DNA of 64,000 nucleotides from Acetobacter sp. 46_36 (GCA_001917135.1 MNTT01000008.1:97911-161910), one strand, 5' to 3'; counted from the stretch's first letter, positions 1 to 10,155 are shown. Notes: generated by a model not told the origin, from the letters alone. Made by a program: numbers and translations.

Positions 1-533
1 AGATGAAACGGCTTCTGCCCCTTCAGATACCTAAAGTAATAATAAATTCCCGCTGTCAGACAGAAAATCATATAATTGTCGGGGCGAAAATCAACTGCGT
101 AAAGCTTATATCCCGGTGCGGCAATCACTGCCGCCGCTGCCAGCCCCCACAGTTTATCGCTTAAAAATTCAGCGCTGATACGATAAACATAAACCAGCGA
201 TTTCAAGAAGACCAACAGCGAAATCAGACAAACCACTTCCGTAACCGTCGCATTATATGCAAACAGATTAACCAGCGGAGCAAACAAATACCACATCAGC
301 GGATTATGATGCTGAAAAAAGTCGCGATACGGCACCTGCCCCTGCGCAATGAGAAAGCTTGAATGAATATGCTCGATATTATCGCCGTTCTGCGTCGGTA
401 CATGCGCCGTCATCATCGCATACAATACAGCCACGGCAATCAAGTCTGCCCACAGTGCGGCCTCGGCTCCGTACTGCTTCCAATATGTTACGGCCTTGCC
501 TATTCCGGCTTTGACCTTTTCCTTAAGTTCCAT
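1..533 (-). CDS. GT39/ArnT-like membrane glycosyltransferase, 3' part cut by window edge
   Basis: The minus frame stays open from the start to base 1, giving about 177 residues of N-terminal part. After a charged cytoplasmic stretch there is a hydrophobic helix, then an asparagine/aspartate-rich loop and the sequence IAQGQVPYRDFFQHHNPLMW. This resembles the first periplasmic loop of lipid-linked-sugar glycosyltransferases of the PMT/GT39 kind, where an acidic residue in this loop is catalytic. At least three more hydrophobic segments follow. I chose the ATG at 533 because GGAG lies seven bases upstream; an in-frame ATG at 548 is the alternative. It follows malQ on the same strand after about 225 bases, so it may or may not share its transcript. 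The donor and acceptor sugars cannot be told from this fragment. Confidence 0.7.
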   Translation of the reverse strand, partial: MELKEKVKAGIGKAVTYWKQYGAEAALWADLIAVAVLYAMMTAHVPTQNGDNIEHIHSSFLIAQGQVPYRDFFQHHNPLMWYLFAPLVNLFAYNATVTEVVCLISLLVFLKSLVYVYRISAEFLSDKLWGLAAAAVIAAPGYKLYAVDFRPDNYMIFCLTAGIYYYFRYLKGQKPFH

Positions 534-758
534 TCCCTGCTCCGTCATTTTCTGTTTCCATTCCGGTTTTCCGGCACCGCCAAATACTGCTGTGTACTCT
601 GCCCCGGCTTTCAGCTATTGTCAAGTGCCCCGTATTCCGCCTTCTTCAGATACCGCAACGGGCAGAAACGCCTGTTCCTGCCCAATATGCCTTAATGCCG
701 GCCATCAGAAAAAGCCGTCTTTTCGTGGTTGACTGCAGCCTTGCAACCGCCCGTCAGC

Positions 759-2894
759 TTACCGCCACTTCTTTACGGCCCTGATATTGCGCTGATAGGC
801 CTCGCTCGATTCCATATCCTCAATATCGACAGGCAGCCGGCTCCGCCAGTTCGGATACTTGTCAATATCCGTTCCCGGCAGGTTCTGTACCTTCATCGAC
901 TGGAAAATGTCTTCCGGCTGCAACATAAAGACTTCGCTGTTCGTTTTCGACATATACGCATGAACCGCCTCTTCAATCCCTTCCGGATAACCGTCGCCAT
1001 ACAGATAATCGGATTTCCGCCATCTGTCTTCCGGCCAAACGCCCTCGCTGTCCAAAGCCTGCAGCAGCAAACGGCGTTCATGCTCACGCCAGCGGTAGCC
1101 CCCTTGAGCTTCCTCGTCCGTAAACAGCCCTAAATCTTTCATAATGCCGATTTCCGTACCATACCACCAGGCCTTGAGCGGCGGCATATCATGCGTTCCT
1201 ACCGATGCAAAATATTTGCGCTCGTATTCGGACGGCGTTTTCAGCGTCCCGTTATCGTCTTTTCTTTCTACCCACAAAACGCCCAGCGAATAGATGTTGC
1301 GTTCTGCCAGCATTTCTTTGAACCCGTCCGCAACATTGCCGATGCATTCGCCGACCACCACGCATTTGTTCAAATAGCTCTCCAGCGCCAGAATATTGAA
1401 CATATCCTTGACATTATAAGCCAGATAGGTTCCTTCATTGCCGTCGTCCGGAATCAGATACAAACGCGACAATCCCATCACATGGTCGATTCTGACCGCA
1501 CCGGCATAGCGCATATTCGCCCGCAGAATGCGGATAAACGGCTTGTAGCAGCGTTCCTTGAGCTCAAACGGATTAAACGCTCCCAGCATCCACTTTTGTC
1601 CGGTCGGAAAATAATTGTCCGGCGGAGCGCCCGCGCCGCTGCCCTGCATATAAAGATACTTGTCGCCCCAGACTTCGGCGCTGTCTTTGGAAACGCCGAC
1701 CGGAAGGTCGCGGTACAGCCCGAGCGCAAGGTTGCGTTCCTTAATTTTTCGCTCCACCATTTTCAGTTGGCGGTCGGCTTCAAATTGCAAAAACTTAAAG
1801 AAATCGATTTCATACAGATGTTCCGCCGCAAACTTTTCCACGCCGCTGCCCAAAGAAGAACTCAACGCATCTTCCCAGTCTTTGGAAGCCTGATTGCAGA
1901 CCTTGCTCTTTTCTTCGGAAATGGTCTGAAAAACCGCCAGCCGGTGCAGTTCGCCGGTATCCGCCGCCTTAAACGCCTCAAACTCTTTGTAATAATCCGT
2001 TCCCTCGTTCGCCTTGAGCCGTGCGAAAATATTGCGCAACGCCTTTATTTTGGCGTTATAAATTGCCGTATAGTCAATATTCTCCTTTTCCTTGGCAAAC
2101 CAAATCGCCTGGCCGTCCTTGTCGCATTCCTCATAAAACGGAACTTTCTCAACATCAATATAAATCGGGTTCAAAAACAAACGGCTGGTCGAAGCATACG
2201 GACTGGCCGATTCCGGACAGTCGTGCAGCAAAACGTTCAGCGGATTAAGCCCGATGACGTCGCCGCCGCTGTTGGCCAGAATATCCACCATGCTCTCCAA
2301 ATCCGTAAAATCGCCGACACCCCAGTTCCGACGGCTCTTCAGCGAATAAAGCTGGATTGCAAAACCGAACAGTTTTCCCTTGCCTTTCGTATCAAGGCCG
2401 TAGCACTCTTTCGGCGCAATTGCCAGCAGCGTTTTGTACTCGCCGCGCGACGTTTTGATTTTAACGTCGTAATATCCCGGCGCCAGCCTGTCCTGCAACG
2501 CCGCCGCCAGCCGGACATACGCCGTATGCCCTTCCTCGCGCCGTTCCTGTTCCGAAAAATTCACTGCCAGACAGCTGAAATCTCCGTTCCCTTCCGGCGC
2601 ATACGACACCTCGATTTCACCTTTCGCTTCGTCTTCGCTCAAAACGAGGTCAAAGCCCTGTTCGTCAACAGTCATGACATAGACGGATTCCGCCGCTTTT
2701 TGCCACCGTCTTTTTTCCAGACGCTCCAGCGATTTCCGGATTTCTTCGTCGTTTTTCGCTCCGTATCCCAAACTCTCAATAAAAAAGCGCAAAACGTCGT
2801 CGCCGACCACGCTGGTTTTAATTGTGCCGCAGCCATACGTGAAACTGGTGCTGATTCCCAATTTCTCCGCAAGCTCCTTCAAAAGTTCATTCAT
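759..2894 (-). CDS. malQ: 4-alpha-glucanotransferase (amylomaltase, GH77)
   Basis: This 711-residue enzyme transfers alpha-1,4-glucan segments between chains and releases glucose, recycling short maltodextrins from glycogen breakdown in the cytoplasm. The length matches bacterial MalQ (about 690 in E. coli). Visible GH77 signatures are SPYASTSR with LNPIYID in the first half, the nucleophile motif RIDHVMGL near residue 468, and VVVGECIG near 515 carrying the likely acid/base Glu. The N-terminal 150 residues form the extra domain found in MalQ of proteobacteria. It starts 10 bases after the glgX stop and is clearly the third gene of a glgB-glgX-malQ operon. No oddities were seen. Confidence 0.95.
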   Translation of the reverse strand: MNELLKELAEKLGISTSFTYGCGTIKTSVVGDDVLRFFIESLGYGAKNDEEIRKSLERLEKRRWQKAAESVYVMTVDEQGFDLVLSEDEAKGEIEVSYAPEGNGDFSCLAVNFSEQERREEGHTAYVRLAAALQDRLAPGYYDVKIKTSRGEYKTLLAIAPKECYGLDTKGKGKLFGFAIQLYSLKSRRNWGVGDFTDLESMVDILANSGGDVIGLNPLNVLLHDCPESASPYASTSRLFLNPIYIDVEKVPFYEECDKDGQAIWFAKEKENIDYTAIYNAKIKALRNIFARLKANEGTDYYKEFEAFKAADTGELHRLAVFQTISEEKSKVCNQASKDWEDALSSSLGSGVEKFAAEHLYEIDFFKFLQFEADRQLKMVERKIKERNLALGLYRDLPVGVSKDSAEVWGDKYLYMQGSGAGAPPDNYFPTGQKWMLGAFNPFELKERCYKPFIRILRANMRYAGAVRIDHVMGLSRLYLIPDDGNEGTYLAYNVKDMFNILALESYLNKCVVVGECIGNVADGFKEMLAERNIYSLGVLWVERKDDNGTLKTPSEYERKYFASVGTHDMPPLKAWWYGTEIGIMKDLGLFTDEEAQGGYRWREHERRLLLQALDSEGVWPEDRWRKSDYLYGDGYPEGIEEAVHAYMSKTNSEVFMLQPEDIFQSMKVQNLPGTDIDKYPNWRSRLPVDIEDMESSEAYQRNIRAVKKWR

Positions 2895-2904
2895 TATCGT
2901 CTCC

Positions 2905-4980
2905 CTACTTTTTTATCTCAAAACAAAGTACCGACCACGCCGGAACCCATATCTCCGCCCCCGCCGCAACATCGTCTGCCTCAAACCTGCCGGAGCTGTC
3001 CAATAATAAATTCCATTTATAGGATTTTTTGATATTTGGCAACTTCCATTTTAAGTTATTAGCATGCGCATTGAGGATGACCATAAACATTTTGTCGCGC
3101 GCTGCAACCATATACGACAAAGACTTCCGGCTGATTTGATACCAATCGCCGCTCGTAAACTCGCTGCCTTTTTCCGTAAACCACGCCAGGTCTTTAATTC
3201 CCTGTTTGTTGTCCGCCGCCGTGCCGGTAAAAAATCCCTTGCGGTTAAAAATCCCCATTTTCCGCCGCAGCCGGATAAGATTCTTCACAAACCGGACGTT
3301 TGCGATTTCCTCATTGCCGATGGCGTCCCAGACCATATATGAAATAATATTGTCCTGGCAGTAAGCATTGTTATTGCCGAACTGCGTATTCAGAAACTCG
3401 TCGCCGGAACGGATAATCGGCGTGCCGAAAGAAAGCAACAGCGTACTCATCATCGCCCGCTGGCGCAGCTTGCGGTTTTCCGTAATTTCCTTGTTTTCCG
3501 TAAATCCCTCAACCCCGGAATTATAGCTCCAGTTTGCATCAGTCCCGTCCCGGTTGTCTTCGCCGTTCGCATAGTTATGCTTATGGTTGTAACTGACCAA
3601 ATCGTTCAGCGTCATGCCGTCATGTACGGTCAGATAGTTAACCGTGCTCCATATCGTTCTGCGGCTCGGACCAAAAATGTCGCTTGAACCGGAAAGGCGG
3701 CTTGCCAGTTCGCCGACCTGTCTCTCGTCTCCGCGCCAGAAACGCCGGGTAACATCGCGGTAACGGTCGTTCCACTCCATGCTGCCCGGCGGAAAAGCCC
3801 CGAGCTGATATCCGCCGATACCGACATCCCACGGTTCTGCCGCAATCTTGACCAGCTGCAGCACTTCGTCCTGACGCAGCGACATCAAAAAGCCGCTGCT
3901 CTGGCTGAACTCCTGTTTCACCCGCGCCAGCGACGTCGCCAAATCCAGGCGGAAGCCGTCCACATGCATCTCCTCCACCATATAGCGCATAGAGTCCATA
4001 ACCAGCGTCAGCACATACGGGTTCTGCAAGTTAAACGAAGCCCCGCAGCCGGTACTGTCATAATAGTAGCGTTTGTTAGTTCCGTCGAGCGTATAATAGC
4101 TCTCGTTGTCTATTCCGCGGTAACAAAGCGTCGGCCCCAGATGATTGCCTTCCAGCGTATGGTTGTACACCATATCCAGAATAACCTCCAGCCCGCTTTC
4201 GTGAAACCGCTTAACCATTTTCTTAAAATTGTTGATATCGGCACTGACCATATAGCTCGGTTCCAAAGCAAAGAAGTTCAGTGTTTCGTATCCCCAGAAA
4301 TTGTCTTTCAAACCGGCATTGCGTTCCGCCATAAAAGCATTGACAGGCATCAGTTCCACCGACGTTACGCCCAGCCATTTCAGATACCCGCAGACACTCC
4401 TGCTTGCCAGCCCCGAAAATGTGCCCCGCTTGGCATCCTGAACTTTGGGGTGCAGTTTGGTATACCCTTTGACATGCAATTCGTAAAATACCGTCTTTGC
4501 CGGGTCAACCTGCGGCGGAACATCGCCTTCCCAGTCAAAATCGCCGTTGTCCACAACCACCGACTTCGGAACATACGGTGCACTGTCAAGCGTCGAAAAC
4601 GACAAGTCTTTGTCCGGGCTTTCGGTATCATAACCGAAAATCGCCTTATGCCAGATGAGCCTGCCGATAAGTTTTTTCGCATACGGATCAATCAGCAGCT
4701 TGTTCGGATTGAACCGCCGCCCTTTTGCCGGCTCATACGGTCCGTAAACGCGGTAGCCGTAAACCTGTCCCGGCGTTACCCCTTCAAGGTAAATATGCCA
4801 GATGTTGTTTTCGCGCACCGGAAGTTCGTAGCGAGCCGTTTCCTTAACGCCGCTCTTGTCAAACAGGCACAGTTCGACCTTTGTTGCTCCCGCCGAAAAC
4901 AGGGCAAAATTAACGCCCCATTCATCAACCGTTGCTCCCAACGGATACGCCCGTCCTTCCCATACTCTGATATCTGGCAT
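2905..4980 (-). CDS. glgX: Glycogen debranching enzyme (isoamylase-type GH13)
   Basis: GlgX hydrolyses alpha-1,6 branches left after phosphorylase has trimmed glycogen. The 691 residues show the usual order: an N-terminal CBM48 beta domain (start to about 130), the GH13 barrel and a C-terminal beta domain. Catalytic motifs are visible: FRLDLA with the nucleophile Asp near 347, AAEPWD with the acid/base Glu near 381, and TVHDGMTL with the third carboxylate near 453. The stretch NYANGEDNRDG after it is typical of GlgX rather than of starch isoamylases. It lies between glgB (82 bases upstream) and malQ (10 bases downstream). glgA, glgC and glgP are not in this window. Confidence 0.95.
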   Translation of the reverse strand: MPDIRVWEGRAYPLGATVDEWGVNFALFSAGATKVELCLFDKSGVKETARYELPVRENNIWHIYLEGVTPGQVYGYRVYGPYEPAKGRRFNPNKLLIDPYAKKLIGRLIWHKAIFGYDTESPDKDLSFSTLDSAPYVPKSVVVDNGDFDWEGDVPPQVDPAKTVFYELHVKGYTKLHPKVQDAKRGTFSGLASRSVCGYLKWLGVTSVELMPVNAFMAERNAGLKDNFWGYETLNFFALEPSYMVSADINNFKKMVKRFHESGLEVILDMVYNHTLEGNHLGPTLCYRGIDNESYYTLDGTNKRYYYDSTGCGASFNLQNPYVLTLVMDSMRYMVEEMHVDGFRLDLATSLARVKQEFSQSSGFLMSLRQDEVLQLVKIAAEPWDVGIGGYQLGAFPPGSMEWNDRYRDVTRRFWRGDERQVGELASRLSGSSDIFGPSRRTIWSTVNYLTVHDGMTLNDLVSYNHKHNYANGEDNRDGTDANWSYNSGVEGFTENKEITENRKLRQRAMMSTLLLSFGTPIIRSGDEFLNTQFGNNNAYCQDNIISYMVWDAIGNEEIANVRFVKNLIRLRRKMGIFNRKGFFTGTAADNKQGIKDLAWFTEKGSEFTSGDWYQISRKSLSYMVAARDKMFMVILNAHANNLKWKLPNIKKSYKWNLLLDSSGRFEADDVAAGAEIWVPAWSVLCFEIKK

Positions 4981-5062
4981 TTGCCCTCCCGTATCTTTTC
5001 AAAAACATTCTTTCCGCCAGCCCCATAAATCGAAACCGGCGGAAAGAAAACCCGTCACCGGA

Positions 5063-7363
5063 TTAATACCTGATATGCTTCAACACAATAGTCGAAAGCG
5101 GCGGCAGCGTCAATTCAATCGAATGCGGGCGTCCGTGCATTCCTTCGTCAGAAGCAATCAGTTCGCCCTCGTTCTTAACGCCGCTTCCCCAGTAGTTCTT
5201 ATCGTCGCTGTTAAAGATTTCCTGATAAGCGCCGCTGTCCGGAACGCCGATTTTAAACCCGTGCCGCACTACCGGCGTAAAGTTGCTGATAACAATCATA
5301 TAGTTGTTGTAGTCATGGCCGCGGCGGATATAGGAAATCACGCTGTCGTTCGCATTGGCATGGTCTATCCATTCAAACCCCTTGCCGTCAAAATCTTCTT
5401 CATAAAAGGCGGAATTGCCTTTGTACATCAGATTCAAATCCCGAACGCAGTTCTGCATTCCCTTATACATCGGATACTGCAAGAGATGCCACCTCAGGCT
5501 TTCATTGGCATTCCATTCCCAGTCCTGCCCGAATTCGCATCCCATAAACAAAAGTTTTTTGCCCGGATGCGTCCACATAAAGCCGTAATAAGCGCGAAGA
5601 TTTGCAAACTTCTGCCACTCGTCTCCCGGCATTTTGCCCAGCATTGATCCTTTGCCGTGAACAACCTCGTCATGCGAAATCGGCAGGATAAAGTTTTCAT
5701 TAAACGCATACAGCAGGCCAAACGTCAGTTTCCCGTGTTCGTACTTGCGGTAAATCGGATCTTTGCTGATGTAGTTCAGCGTATCGTTCATCCAGCCCAT
5801 GTTCCATTTATAGCCGAACCCGAGCCCGCCCATAGACGTCGGACGCGAAACCATAGGCCATGCCGTCGATTCTTCTGCACAGGTCATAATCCCCGGGCAA
5901 GTGCCGTAACACAGTTCGTTCATCTTGCGAATAAATGCAATCGCTTCCAGGTTTTCATTACCGCCGTAGATATTCGGAATCCACTCGCCGGCCTTGCGCG
6001 AATAGTCCAGATACAGCATTGACGCCACCGCATCGACGCGCAGCCCGTCAATATGATATTCTTTCAGCCAGTACAGTGCGCTGGAGCACAAAACGTTGCT
6101 GACTTCCGTTCTGCCGTAATTATAGATTTTCGTTCCCCAGTCTTTATGTTCTCCTTTGCGCGGGTCTGCATGTTCATACAGGTGTGTCCCGTCAAACTCA
6201 ATCAGCCCGTGCCCGTCTTTCGGAAAATGCGCCGGAACCCAGTCCATAATCACGCCGATATTCGCCTGGTGGAATTTGTCAATCATATATCTGAAGTCAT
6301 CGGGCGTACCGAAACGCGATGTCGGCGCAAACAGCCCCGTAACCTGATATCCCCACGACCCGTCAAACGGGTGTTCGCATACCGGCAGAAATTCAACGTG
6401 CGTAAAGCCCATGTTCATCACATACGGCACCAGCGTATCGGCCAGCTCGCGATAGGTCAAAAATTCCGAACCGTTTTCCCCTTTTCTGCGCCACGAACCG
6501 AGATGAACTTCATAAATGCTCGTCGGACGATCAAAGCTGTTATAAGCTTCGCGATACTTCATCCACTCCCCGTCATTCCACTTGTAGTGGTTGAGGTCAT
6601 AAACGACAGACGCCGTCTTCGGGCGTACTTCGGCATAAAATGCCATCGGGTCGCTTTTCGTCAGAATATAGCCTTCCTGCGTTTTAACTTCATACTTATA
6701 GAGTTCGCCCTCGCCGATATTCGGAATAAAGATATCCCATACGCCGCAGTTGTAATGTTTGCGCATAACGTTGACGCGGCCGTCCCAGTTGTTAAATGCA
6801 CCGACAACCGATACCCGTTTCGCGTTCGGCGCCCAAACCGAAAAGCCGACGCCTTTCACCCCGTTGATTTCCATCAGGTGTGCACCCAGTTTTTTATAAA
6901 GGTCCAGATGGTTGCCTTCCGCAAACAGATACTCGTCTATATCGCCCAAAATAGACGGGAATGAGTAAATATCCTCTTCAACATACGTTTCGTTTTTATC
7001 ATTGGTAATTTTAAATTTATGCGTAAAATTGTCCGTATTTGTAACCCCGAGGTTTATTTGGTAAAAACCTCTCTTGTCCAGCTTGGCCATCAGCCCGAGC
7101 GAATTGCCGTTTCCGTCCAGCAGTTCGATTGACCTTGTATTCGGCTTGTAAGCGCGGATATAAACTTCTTTGCTCCCCTTGTCCCGATGAATGCCCAACA
7201 CAGCCATGACGTTTTCATAATCGCCGTTTATAATGCAGTCCATCTCTTTTTTTGAAAGTAAATTTTTCATATTCTCCCCGTTGCAGGAACTCAAAACCGC
7301 AAAGCTCTGCGGCTGTCCGTTATTCTCAGATTTGACAGTTTGTTTTTTAACTGTGTCGGCCAT
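5063..7363 (-). CDS. glgB: 1,4-alpha-glucan branching enzyme
   Basis: GlgB makes the alpha-1,6 branch points of glycogen by cutting an alpha-1,4 chain and transferring it. At 766 residues it is the long form, with an N-terminal CBM48-like pair of domains before the GH13 barrel. Barrel motifs visible are GLRVDAVASML (nucleophile Asp near 443), CAEESTAWP (acid/base near 496) and ISHDEVVHGK (near 564), the last being specific for branching enzymes. The ATG is preceded by TTTGGAG with a seven-base gap; an internal Met at residue 31 is a weaker alternative. It is the first gene of the glgB-glgX-malQ operon, so the promoter should lie in the AT-rich gap to its right. Confidence 0.95.
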   Translation of the reverse strand: MADTVKKQTVKSENNGQPQSFAVLSSCNGENMKNLLSKKEMDCIINGDYENVMAVLGIHRDKGSKEVYIRAYKPNTRSIELLDGNGNSLGLMAKLDKRGFYQINLGVTNTDNFTHKFKITNDKNETYVEEDIYSFPSILGDIDEYLFAEGNHLDLYKKLGAHLMEINGVKGVGFSVWAPNAKRVSVVGAFNNWDGRVNVMRKHYNCGVWDIFIPNIGEGELYKYEVKTQEGYILTKSDPMAFYAEVRPKTASVVYDLNHYKWNDGEWMKYREAYNSFDRPTSIYEVHLGSWRRKGENGSEFLTYRELADTLVPYVMNMGFTHVEFLPVCEHPFDGSWGYQVTGLFAPTSRFGTPDDFRYMIDKFHQANIGVIMDWVPAHFPKDGHGLIEFDGTHLYEHADPRKGEHKDWGTKIYNYGRTEVSNVLCSSALYWLKEYHIDGLRVDAVASMLYLDYSRKAGEWIPNIYGGNENLEAIAFIRKMNELCYGTCPGIMTCAEESTAWPMVSRPTSMGGLGFGYKWNMGWMNDTLNYISKDPIYRKYEHGKLTFGLLYAFNENFILPISHDEVVHGKGSMLGKMPGDEWQKFANLRAYYGFMWTHPGKKLLFMGCEFGQDWEWNANESLRWHLLQYPMYKGMQNCVRDLNLMYKGNSAFYEEDFDGKGFEWIDHANANDSVISYIRRGHDYNNYMIVISNFTPVVRHGFKIGVPDSGAYQEIFNSDDKNYWGSGVKNEGELIASDEGMHGRPHSIELTLPPLSTIVLKHIRY

Positions 7364-8053
7364 AACTATAACTCCAAAATAAAAACAAAAAATAGGTTAC
7401 GTTTTATGTATAAAAACAAAACAAATAAATTGCAAGAAAATTGTCATTCTTTTTTTACTTTTTCCGTCGGTATTTTTCTTTTAAAATCAATATGGTTATG
7501 TTTTAAAATGCATTTCCGGCAAACGGTATGGAAAAAAGTTTTTTTCCGTCTGTTTTCCGCCCCGTTTCGCCATACATTTTGTCTCTGTTTTTTTATTATT
7601 TTTCACTCCGTTTTTTTCGTGTTTTTTCTCCTGTTTTTTTATATCGTTTTCCCGGAACGTTTTTCGCGCTTTTCTTCTTCCCGGCCCTCGCCGCCTTGCA
7701 ATCGGCAGCAGCCCCGCCGGATACAATTTTGCCGGTCTCGCCCGATATAATATTTTTATTTGTTATTGCGAGATTTTTTGCACAAGAGTTTGAAAAAAAA
7801 TTTTTTGTTTTTTTTATTGCGCCGCACATCGTTTTTTATGTTGTTTTTACTACCATCCGCGCACACTCTGATAAAAATATTTTATATTTTATTTACAATA
7901 GGTTATCATAACTTAAAATTCCTTATAAAAACCACTTTTTATTGTGTTTTTTCAAGGCTTAAAAAAAAATTTTCTGCCCCCCTTTTTTTTAATCATTTTT
8001 TAATCTATTTATGTATATACAAACACTAACAACAAAAACGATGAAAATTCGTA
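7364..8053. other. Long AT-rich intergenic region between glgB and the DUF2934 gene
   Basis: About 690 bases between divergent genes, dominated by T and A runs on the plus strand. Open frames here encode phenylalanine-rich (plus) or lysine-rich (minus) strings with no recognisable domain and no good ribosome-binding site, so I do not call a gene. The stretch 7670-7750 is more GC-rich. The region should contain the glgB promoter on the minus strand, but I could not pin it down. Confidence 0.5.
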
Positions 8054-8081
8054 TTTACAAAATAAAAATTATATTTATACT
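8054..8081 (+). promoter_or_regulatory. Probable sigma-70 promoter of the DUF2934 gene
   Basis: TTTACA, a 16-base spacer and TATACT, ending about 38 bases before the ATG. The spacing and the clean ribosome-binding site that follows make it the best candidate in the gap, though the AT-rich context lowers confidence. Confidence 0.45.
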
Positions 8082-8119
8082 TAACCTTGTTTTATAACAA
8101 AATTATTTGGAGAATTGAA

Positions 8120-8338
8120 ATGACATTCAATGAAAATTTAATCAGAGAAGCTGCTTATTACAACTGGCAGAATGCCGGTTGCCCGTTTGGTCAGGACGAA
8201 AAGTTCTGGAACATGGCAATCGAACAGATTTACGGTTCCAAGGCTGCAAAGTCTTGCTGCAGCACTTCTTCTTCTTCCAAGAAGACAGCTTCTTCCAGCA
8301 AAAAGACTTCTTCTTCAAAGTCTAAATCCAAGAAGTAG
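8120..8338 (+). CDS. Small DUF2934-type protein with Ser/Lys-rich tail
   Basis: A 72-residue protein. Residues 6-38 (IREAAYYNWQNAGCPFGQDE and following) match the pattern of the DUF2934 helix pair, which typically reads IRERAYxLWEAEGxPxGxxxxHW. After a CC pair the C-terminal 30 residues are almost only Ser, Lys and Thr, a low-complexity tail that could bind nucleic acid. A longer frame opens at 8087, but the ATG at 8120 has TTTGGAG eight bases upstream and I prefer it. It is monocistronic, with its own promoter and a strong terminator 20 bases after the stop. The function of DUF2934 proteins is unknown. Confidence 0.8.
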   Translation: MTFNENLIREAAYYNWQNAGCPFGQDEKFWNMAIEQIYGSKAAKSCCSTSSSSKKTASSSKKTSSSKSKSKK

Positions 8339-8360
8339 GATTTGCTGAAAAAACAAAAGG

Positions 8361-8386
8361 CCACCTTGATTAAGGTGGTTTTTTTA
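8361..8386 (+). terminator. Intrinsic terminator after the DUF2934 gene
   Basis: CCACCTT, a four-base loop, AAGGTGG, then eight T. A textbook hairpin plus T-tract on the plus strand. Confidence 0.9.
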
Positions 8387-8574
8387 TGTCTTCTGATACC
8401 GGTCATTATCCCTACCACCAATCTCTCCTGCCTGCCTTCCGCCCTGTTTTCGCTCTTCTTTCCCTCTGCTGCCCTCGCTTCTTTTTTCTTTACCGAATTT
8501 TAAGCTCTGCCGCATAAAATAAAACATATAATACAAACCGCACAATCTGCAACTTGGGGAGCAAAAGCCGTATA

Positions 8575-9831
8575 ATGAAAATGAAAAAAATAAACCCGCT
8601 GAAAAGGCTGGATTTGGCCTGTTTCCTCCGCTCGCAGCTTTATCTTGCTCCGGTGCTGCTGCTCTTTTACCAGCAAAACGGACTGACCATCGCCGACTTT
8701 GTCCTGTTTCAGGGAATTTTCCAGCTGACCGGAATCTTGTTTGAGATTCCCTGCGGTTACATCGCCGACGTCATTTCCAAAAAAAAGGTTCTCGTCCTCG
8801 CTTTCGTCTGTTTCTTTCTCCGCGCCGCCCTGTGGCTTAGTTTTTCCGGCATGTATATCATTCTGCTCGGCGAACTTTTCAACGCCTTGTCGCGGGCATT
8901 TCTTTCCGGCGTTTATGACAGTTATATTTATGATTACCTGAAAAGCGAAAACAAAACCAAACGGATGCTAAAAGAATGCGGACGCACCAATTTCGCCATG
9001 TCTTCCGGCGCCATGTTTGCCGCCGTCTTCAGCGCCGTCCTGTACGACCGCTACGGCACTGTCGTTTTGCTGTCGCTGGAATTTGTCCTGACGCTGGTCA
9101 GCATTGTCCTGCTCACCACTCTGCCCAACCCGCCGTCTGCACGTCCGCATGCCCGCACGTTGAAAGAAAAATTTGTTGAAATCAAAGATACCACCGTCGC
9201 CACGATAAAAAATCCCAACATCAACGTCTACATCTTGTATTCGGCACTCCTGTTTTCTACAACCTCCTTATTTTGCTGGTGTTTCCAGCCGCTGTTAAAA
9301 ATGTCCGCCGCGCCAGTTCTGATGTTTAGTTCCATTTATGTCATCAATCATGCATTGCGCGCCGGCTTTTCCTTTCACGTCAACCGATTGAAAAAGTTTT
9401 TCGGATTTAACCGCCTGCTGGTCGTTACAACATTCCTCTGTATTTATTCTTTCGCCTGTATGATATTAAGTTTCCATTTCCGACAGCCGAATGTGGCATT
9501 CATCTGTCTGATATTCGTCTGCATCGGCATCGGATTCCAACTGGCATTTGCCATTGCCAATATTAACCACATCCACAACTACGCTATGGAAGAAACGCGC
9601 GCCACCATCTCCTCGGTTAACAATATGCTGCAGCAAACCCTTTCCGGCATTTCTCTGATTTGCTTCAAGTTTGTCATCGAACCGGGCAGCGGCACCGCCG
9701 GGCTTAGTTTTGCTTCGGCATTCTCGGTGTTCGGAGCGTTTTACCTGAGTTTGTTTGTCCTGTTGCTCTACATCATTTTCAAACGCAGCGCAGAACATGA
9801 TGCGGAACACACGCCAGGAACCGCCTGCTGA
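8575..9831 (+). CDS. MFS transporter
   Basis: A 418-residue polytopic membrane protein with about twelve hydrophobic helices and a basic central loop near residues 190-210, the layout of the major facilitator superfamily. The segment PCGYIADVISKKKVL between helices two and three corresponds to the conserved MFS motif A (GxLaDrxGrkxxl). FEIPCGYIAD is frequent in a drug/unknown-substrate MFS group in gut bacteria. The upstream GGGGAG (8556-8561) serves ATGs at 8575 and 8581; a TTG at 8554 lies before it and is rejected. The substrate is not predictable. It stands alone, with repeat-containing spacer on its right. Confidence 0.8.
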   Translation: MKMKKINPLKRLDLACFLRSQLYLAPVLLLFYQQNGLTIADFVLFQGIFQLTGILFEIPCGYIADVISKKKVLVLAFVCFFLRAALWLSFSGMYIILLGELFNALSRAFLSGVYDSYIYDYLKSENKTKRMLKECGRTNFAMSSGAMFAAVFSAVLYDRYGTVVLLSLEFVLTLVSIVLLTTLPNPPSARPHARTLKEKFVEIKDTTVATIKNPNINVYILYSALLFSTTSLFCWCFQPLLKMSAAPVLMFSSIYVINHALRAGFSFHVNRLKKFFGFNRLLVVTTFLCIYSFACMILSFHFRQPNVAFICLIFVCIGIGFQLAFAIANINHIHNYAMEETRATISSVNNMLQQTLSGISLICFKFVIEPGSGTAGLSFASAFSVFGAFYLSLFVLLLYIIFKRSAEHDAEHTPGTAC

Positions 9832-9844
9832 TATGCATCTGCAT

Positions 9845-9985
9845 ACGCCCCGTTTCCACCTGACAACATTGCATTCTCCTCAGTAACCTCGTTTCCGCCC
9901 AGCAGCATCACATCCCCTGGCTGCCTCGTTCCCGCCCGGCAGCATTGCCCCTCAATAGCCTCGTTCCCGCCCCGGTAGTTTCTTT
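9845..9985. repeat. Degenerate tandem repeat, four units of about 38 bp
   Basis: Four imperfect copies of a unit reading roughly CCTCGTTTCCGCCCAGCAGC, spaced 37-40 bases apart, between the MFS gene and nfeD. The copies differ by substitutions and small gaps. No gene is visible in this spacer (9832-10155). Confidence 0.7.
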
Positions 9986-10155
9986 TCCTTCCCCCCGTTT
10001 CCGTATATGCCGTTTGCATACTTTTTCTGCATATCTTCACAGGCTGTTTGCCTGCTGCGGAATTTTATTTTCTTCTCACGCTCCTTAACTAAAAATAAAG
10101 TAATATGTGCTTATATTGACTTAAAATTATTACTCAAACATTTAAGGAATATCAT

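Noticed and set aside
1191..3032. Open plus-strand frame of 613 codons opposite malQ
   Set aside because: Antisense shadow of malQ; Arg/Phe-rich, no domain and no RBS, while malQ is unambiguous.
7400..8029. Phe-rich plus-strand and Lys-rich minus-strand frames in the glgB upstream gap
   Set aside because: Result of T/A homopolymer runs; no RBS or domain.
9768..10040. Minus-strand frame with Gly-Gly-Asn-Glu repeats
   Set aside because: It merely translates the 38-bp intergenic repeat and overlaps the end of the MFS gene; no RBS.
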